Assembly: GCA_030689795.1 (NCBI GenBank)
Contig: JAUYEO010000335.1
Coordinates: forward strand, 1-7,924
Direction: 5' to 3'
DNA length: 7,924 nucleotides
From: Desulfobacterales bacterium
GTDB taxonomy: Bacteria > Desulfobacterota > Desulfobacteria > Desulfobacterales > RPRI01
Of this stretch, positions 5,228-7,924 are shown in pieces. Under the pieces are notes generated by a model. It saw only the letters and a list, made by a program, of their open reading frames with translations. It had not been told where the DNA came from and ran no database searches. Position 1 is the stretch's first letter, and each line of letters opens with the position of its first letter. The position numbers were made by a program, and so were the translations under genes.

Positions 5228-6937
5228 ATGTTTATCCCGACAACAAAAGAGGAAGTCAAAAAACTGGGCTGGGACTCGCTCGATGTTATTCTTGTAACCG
5301 GAGACAGCTACATCGACAGTCCTTTTATAGGAGTATCGGTCATAGGAAAGATGCTTATAAAAGAGGGATTCCGGACAGGCATCATCGGGCAGCCGGATAT
5401 TAATTCGGGCAGCGATATCTGCAGGCTTGATGAGCCGGAACTCTTCTGGGGCATCACAGGCGGGTGCATAGATTCAATGGTTGCAAATTATACGGCCTCG
5501 AACAGGAGAAGAAAAAACGACGATTACACCGCAGGCGGTGATAATACCCGCCGCCCCGACCGCGCAGTCATTGCATACTCAAATCTTATAAGAAAATATT
5601 TCAAAAATACAAAGCCGCTTGTATTGGGAGGCATGGAAGCAAGCTTAAGAAGAATTCCCCACTATGATTTCCGGTCAAACCGTCTCCGCAGATCGATATT
5701 ATTCGATGCAAAAGCGGATTATATCGTTTACGGCATGGGTGAAAAGACAGTGGTTGAACTTGCGAAAAAATTAAGAAGCGGAAACGGAGCAAAGGATCTT
5801 CCGGGTATCTGTTATGCCGGAAAAGAAAAATCGGAAGGCTATATAGAACTTCCTTCGTATGAGGTTCTGCTGAAAGACAAAACGGCATTTATTGATATGT
5901 TCAGCACTTTTTACAGAAACAATGATCCTGTTACTGCAAAGGGCATGTGTCTGAAACACGACAACAGGTATCTTATACATAATCCTCCGGCGCCGCACCT
6001 TTCAACAGATGAGCTTGACGGAATTTATGACATGGATTTTGAAAGAGACCTCCATCCTTTTCACAAAAAAGAGGGGCAGGTCAGGGCTCTTGAAACAATA
6101 AAATTTTCCATATCAACTCACCGGGGATGCTACGGAGAGTGTAATTTCTGCGCCATATCAGTCCATGAAGGAACAACCGTAAGCCGGCGAAGCGGAGAAT
6201 CAATCATCAGGGAGGCAAAATGCCTTGCATCTCATCCTGATTTCAAGGGTTATATACTTGACGTCGGAGGTCCCACGGCAAACATGTATGGATTTGAATG
6301 CGAAAAAAAGCTCTCCCGCGGAAGCTGCGTTGACAAACGATGCATCCATCCGAAAGTCTGCCCCAAATTAAAACCCGATCACAGCAGGCAGATATCATTG
6401 CTCGCTAATCTAAGGAAAATAAAGGGAATAAAGAAAATTTTCATATCGTCGGGCATAAGGTATGATCTTCTCTTTTCGGATAAAAACTGGGGAGAAAATT
6501 ATTTAAAAGAGATCGTGCTGCATCACGTATCCGGCCAGCTTAAAATAGCTCCCGAACATACCGAAGAAAAAGTCCTGCAAAAAATGGGAAAACCCGGAAC
6601 AAAATCACTTGTTGAATTCGTTGACCTGTTTAACAGGCTCACAAAAGAGGCGGGTAAAGAGCAATATCTCACATATTATTTCATGGCGGCACATCCCGGA
6701 TGCGATGAAGAGGATATGAAAAAACTCAAATCATTTATCTCACGCAATTTAAAGATCAATCCCGAACAGGTTCAGATTTTCACTCCTTCGCCTTCCACAT
6801 ATTCAACGTTGATGTATTATACCGGGATGGACCCTTTTACAAAAATGAAAATTTATGTTGAAAAAGATGGTACAAAAAAAGAAAAACAGAAAAATATTCT
6901 GATATCAAAAAAGGCCGTTGAACATGAAAAGAAATAA
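5228..6937 (+). CDS. ygiQ: YgiQ-family radical SAM protein
   Basis: Cytoplasmic iron-sulfur enzyme that uses S-adenosylmethionine to form a radical; the reaction of the YgiQ family is not established. The 569-residue product is collinear with E. coli YgiQ from its PTTKEEVKKLGWDSLDVILVTGD start. Residues 1-230 form the Radical_SAM_N/B12-like domain (GGMEASLRRIPHYDF). The cluster-binding motif CYGECNFC (C301, C305, C308) opens the radical SAM barrel, followed by LDVGGPTANMYG, a cysteine group (C358, C367, C372, C378), KIAPEHTEEKVLQKMGKPG and TPSPSTYSTLMYYTG. It lacks the long disordered C-terminal tail of the E. coli protein. ATG 5228 is the first possible start because a TAG lies in frame at 5207-5209; its ribosome binding site is weak. 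The downstream DUF1207 gene overlaps its end by 14 bases, suggesting co-transcription. Confidence 0.95.
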   Translation: MFIPTTKEEVKKLGWDSLDVILVTGDSYIDSPFIGVSVIGKMLIKEGFRTGIIGQPDINSGSDICRLDEPELFWGITGGCIDSMVANYTASNRRRKNDDYTAGGDNTRRPDRAVIAYSNLIRKYFKNTKPLVLGGMEASLRRIPHYDFRSNRLRRSILFDAKADYIVYGMGEKTVVELAKKLRSGNGAKDLPGICYAGKEKSEGYIELPSYEVLLKDKTAFIDMFSTFYRNNDPVTAKGMCLKHDNRYLIHNPPAPHLSTDELDGIYDMDFERDLHPFHKKEGQVRALETIKFSISTHRGCYGECNFCAISVHEGTTVSRRSGESIIREAKCLASHPDFKGYILDVGGPTANMYGFECEKKLSRGSCVDKRCIHPKVCPKLKPDHSRQISLLANLRKIKGIKKIFISSGIRYDLLFSDKNWGENYLKEIVLHHVSGQLKIAPEHTEEKVLQKMGKPGTKSLVEFVDLFNRLTKEAGKEQYLTYYFMAAHPGCDEEDMKKLKSFISRNLKINPEQVQIFTPSPSTYSTLMYYTGMDPFTKMKIYVEKDGTKKEKQKNILISKKAVEHEKK

Positions 6938-7418
6938 TCTCATATTTTTCATTGCGGTAATTCTGATCCTTTTTGCCGTATCTCACGCTGAGGCAGGAAA
7001 CTCATCCGGAAAAACCGACAATGATAAAAATATAATCCTTCCAGATGAAACCCTGTTTGATCCTCTAATGGCCGATCCGCGCTGGCCGCATTTCTCGGTT
7101 GCATACCAGAGCTACATTAATGATGATGAGCTGAAAAACGTCGGAGCAACGAGCTTCGGCGAGACTTTCCCTTTATACAGCGGAAATGCTTTCGGAGGAC
7201 GATGGATAACAGGAATACAGGCGGCGGTCTTTGCCTTTTTCAATCTTGATGCAGACTCAATGGATCTGATAAATGCGGATTACTGGGTCGGAATACCGGT
7301 GGCCTACAGGAAGGATAACCTCTTTCTGTTGTTCATTAAAACAAGATTCAATGATGTATCTCTTAATATAATTATGATATACTGGTGTTTACCTCCCGAT
7401 TACCGGGAATTCATATAA
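6924..7418 (+). CDS. DUF1207-family exported protein, apparently truncated
   Basis: Probable envelope protein of unknown function. ATG 6924 is preferred over the TTG at 6918 because AAAAAAGG lies at the right distance. Residues 1-24 form a signal peptide (positive MKRNN start, hydrophobic core, AEA cleavage site). Residues 39-133 match the start of the DUF1207 family (LPDETLFDPLMADPRWPHFS, then DLDADSMDLINADYWVGIP). The family normally goes on for 150-250 more residues of beta-strand-rich sequence with a 'HQSSHLGDEF' segment; here homology stops near YRKDNL and a different tail ends at 7418. A second frame (7367-7462) continues with NYDILVFTSRLPGIHINLSG, as if a base had been lost near 7365, so the gene looks both shortened by deletion and frameshifted. 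It is probably a decaying gene. It overlaps ygiQ by 14 bases. Confidence 0.7.
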   Translation: MKRNNLIFFIAVILILFAVSHAEAGNSSGKTDNDKNIILPDETLFDPLMADPRWPHFSVAYQSYINDDELKNVGATSFGETFPLYSGNAFGGRWITGIQAAVFAFFNLDADSMDLINADYWVGIPVAYRKDNLFLLFIKTRFNDVSLNIIMIYWCLPPDYREFI

Positions 7419-7488
7419 ATCTTTCGGGCGGTGTTAATTTTAATGATAGTGACAAGAATTAAGTTACATGATATATACACTACGATTT

Positions 7489-7506
7489 CGTAAAAATCCT
7501 TTTACG
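7489..7506. repeat. Small AT-rich hairpin after the truncated DUF1207 gene
   Basis: CGTAAAA (7489-7495) pairs perfectly with TTTTACG (7500-7506) around a four-base loop. A T-run follows only at 7515-7519, so it is at best a weak plus-strand terminator. Confidence 0.3.
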
Positions 7507-7570
7507 TTTACGTCTTTTTGAGCCACTACTGCGAAAGACTTGGGCGAGCCGGTACCCCTGACACACTTGG

Positions 7571-7626
7571 GGCCTGAACCTGTCGAAGTCAGCCGGGCCG
7601 CGGGAATCAAATCCGTCTGAGGCGGA
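7571..7626. repeat. Repeat-bearing gap: CTGTCGAAG-type word and a copy of the GC palindrome
   Basis: GGCCTGAACCTGTCGAAGTC (7571-7590) resembles the dispersed 'CCTGAGCTTGTCGAAGG' type of intergenic repeat known from many bacteria, and CTGAC/GTCAG (7558-7562, 7588-7592) can close a loose stem around it. It is followed at 7607-7626 by a copy of the palindrome found at 1275-1294 with two differences. The surrounding gap (7419-7676) holds no gene apart from the frame-shifted tail of the DUF1207 remnant. Confidence 0.5.
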
Positions 7627-7676
7627 TCAAAATATGCTGAACCCCTTTTTTATAAAGGAGTGACGAAGGAGCGGAA

Positions 7677-7924
7677 ATGAAAAAATCCATAACCGGCAGG
7701 AAAAAGTTGTTGATTGTCGCGCACAGAGGCGCAAAAGAAGAAGCGCCTGAAAATCCCCGCTCGGCCTTTGATGCCGCATTGAAATATCCTGTCGACGGCA
7801 TAGAATTCGATGTCAGGATCACCCGCGAAGGAATACCGGTTATACATCACGATAAAACGCTGTCGCGGATCACCGGGTCGCGCAGGAACATTGAATCCTG
7901 TTTCTTTGACGAACTTTCAGATTC
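7677..7924 (+). CDS. Glycerophosphodiester phosphodiesterase, N-terminal part (cut by window edge)
   Basis: Enzyme that hydrolyses glycerophosphodiesters to glycerol-3-phosphate and an alcohol. The first 82 codons are visible. After a short basic start (MKKSITGRKK) come the family's diagnostic motifs in order: VAHRG (H16, R17, the first catalytic histidine), PENPRSAFDAAL (24-35), GIEFDVRIT (E43 and D45, metal ligands) and VIHHDKTLSRITG (H58, second catalytic histidine). No signal peptide is present, so it resembles cytoplasmic UgpQ-like enzymes rather than periplasmic GlpQ. ATG 7677 is preceded by GAAGGAG at good spacing. No glycerol-3-phosphate transport gene is visible, so its pathway context is unknown. 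Confidence 0.9.
   Translation, partial: MKKSITGRKKLLIVAHRGAKEEAPENPRSAFDAALKYPVDGIEFDVRITREGIPVIHHDKTLSRITGSRRNIESCFFDELSD

Noticed and set aside
5601..5998. Minus-strand open frames inside ygiQ
   Set aside because: Antisense shadows of a clear, full-length radical SAM gene.
5219..7470. TTAAGTTACATG shared before ygiQ and after the DUF1207 remnant
   Set aside because: Twelve-base identity only, again within chance; no gene follows the second copy directly.
7607..7850. Minus-strand open frames at the right end
   Set aside because: Antisense to the glycerophosphodiesterase start, whose motifs and ribosome binding site are convincing.
1..7924. CRISPR array, restriction-modification pair, toxin-antitoxin pair or other defence system
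   Set aside because: No regularly spaced repeats, methylase, or paired small genes of those types; the HNH gene has no recognisable partner except the uncharacterised lysine-rich peptide.

Overview
The window looks like a piece of a bacterial chromosome of moderate GC, most reminiscent of Desulfobacterota (the former Deltaproteobacteria) or a neighbouring Gram-negative phylum. That placement is an inference from three things: a DUF1207-type exported protein, the style of the tyrosine integrase, and the abundance of short GC-rich palindromic intergenic repeats. It was not obtained by a search. The window is cut at both ends inside genes.

Left part (1-1409): the edge of an integrated element and a debris zone. 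A tyrosine-recombinase gene (1-554, minus strand, running off the left edge) has a good promoter and a pair of repeated sites in its leader. About 190 bases upstream of it lies the exact 3' portion, tRNA positions 29-76 including CCA, of a tRNA-Lys with anticodon CTT. It lacks its 5' half and is followed by an intrinsic terminator. This is best read as an attachment-site junction, with the element to the left and the older chromosome to the right. The next 600 bases contain no intact gene. They hold a short minus-strand open frame ending near the tRNA, a tandem hairpin repeat, an N-terminal scrap of an integron-type integrase, a large nested stem-loop and a GC-rich palindrome.

Middle part (1410-4892): six genes on the minus strand. 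In transcription order they are an HNH endonuclease, a 33-residue lysine-rich protein missed by length filters, an intrinsic terminator, a YbaK-type tRNA deacylase, a DMT/EamA transporter and a membrane-anchored metallophosphoesterase. The first two form one probable operon and the last three probably another. A long inverted repeat sits at the ybaK stop codon.

Right part (4893-7924): a 335-base intergenic region with a candidate promoter, then plus-strand genes: a YgiQ-family radical SAM protein, an overlapping DUF1207 exported protein that appears truncated, a 260-base repeat-bearing gap, and the start of a glycerophosphodiester phosphodiesterase cut by the window end.

Most genes are ordinary housekeeping or accessory functions and I see no convincing undescribed multi-gene system. 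The parts most worth a second look are the tRNA-Lys integration site with its recombinase relics, the lysine-rich small protein beside the HNH gene, and the repeat families in the gaps.
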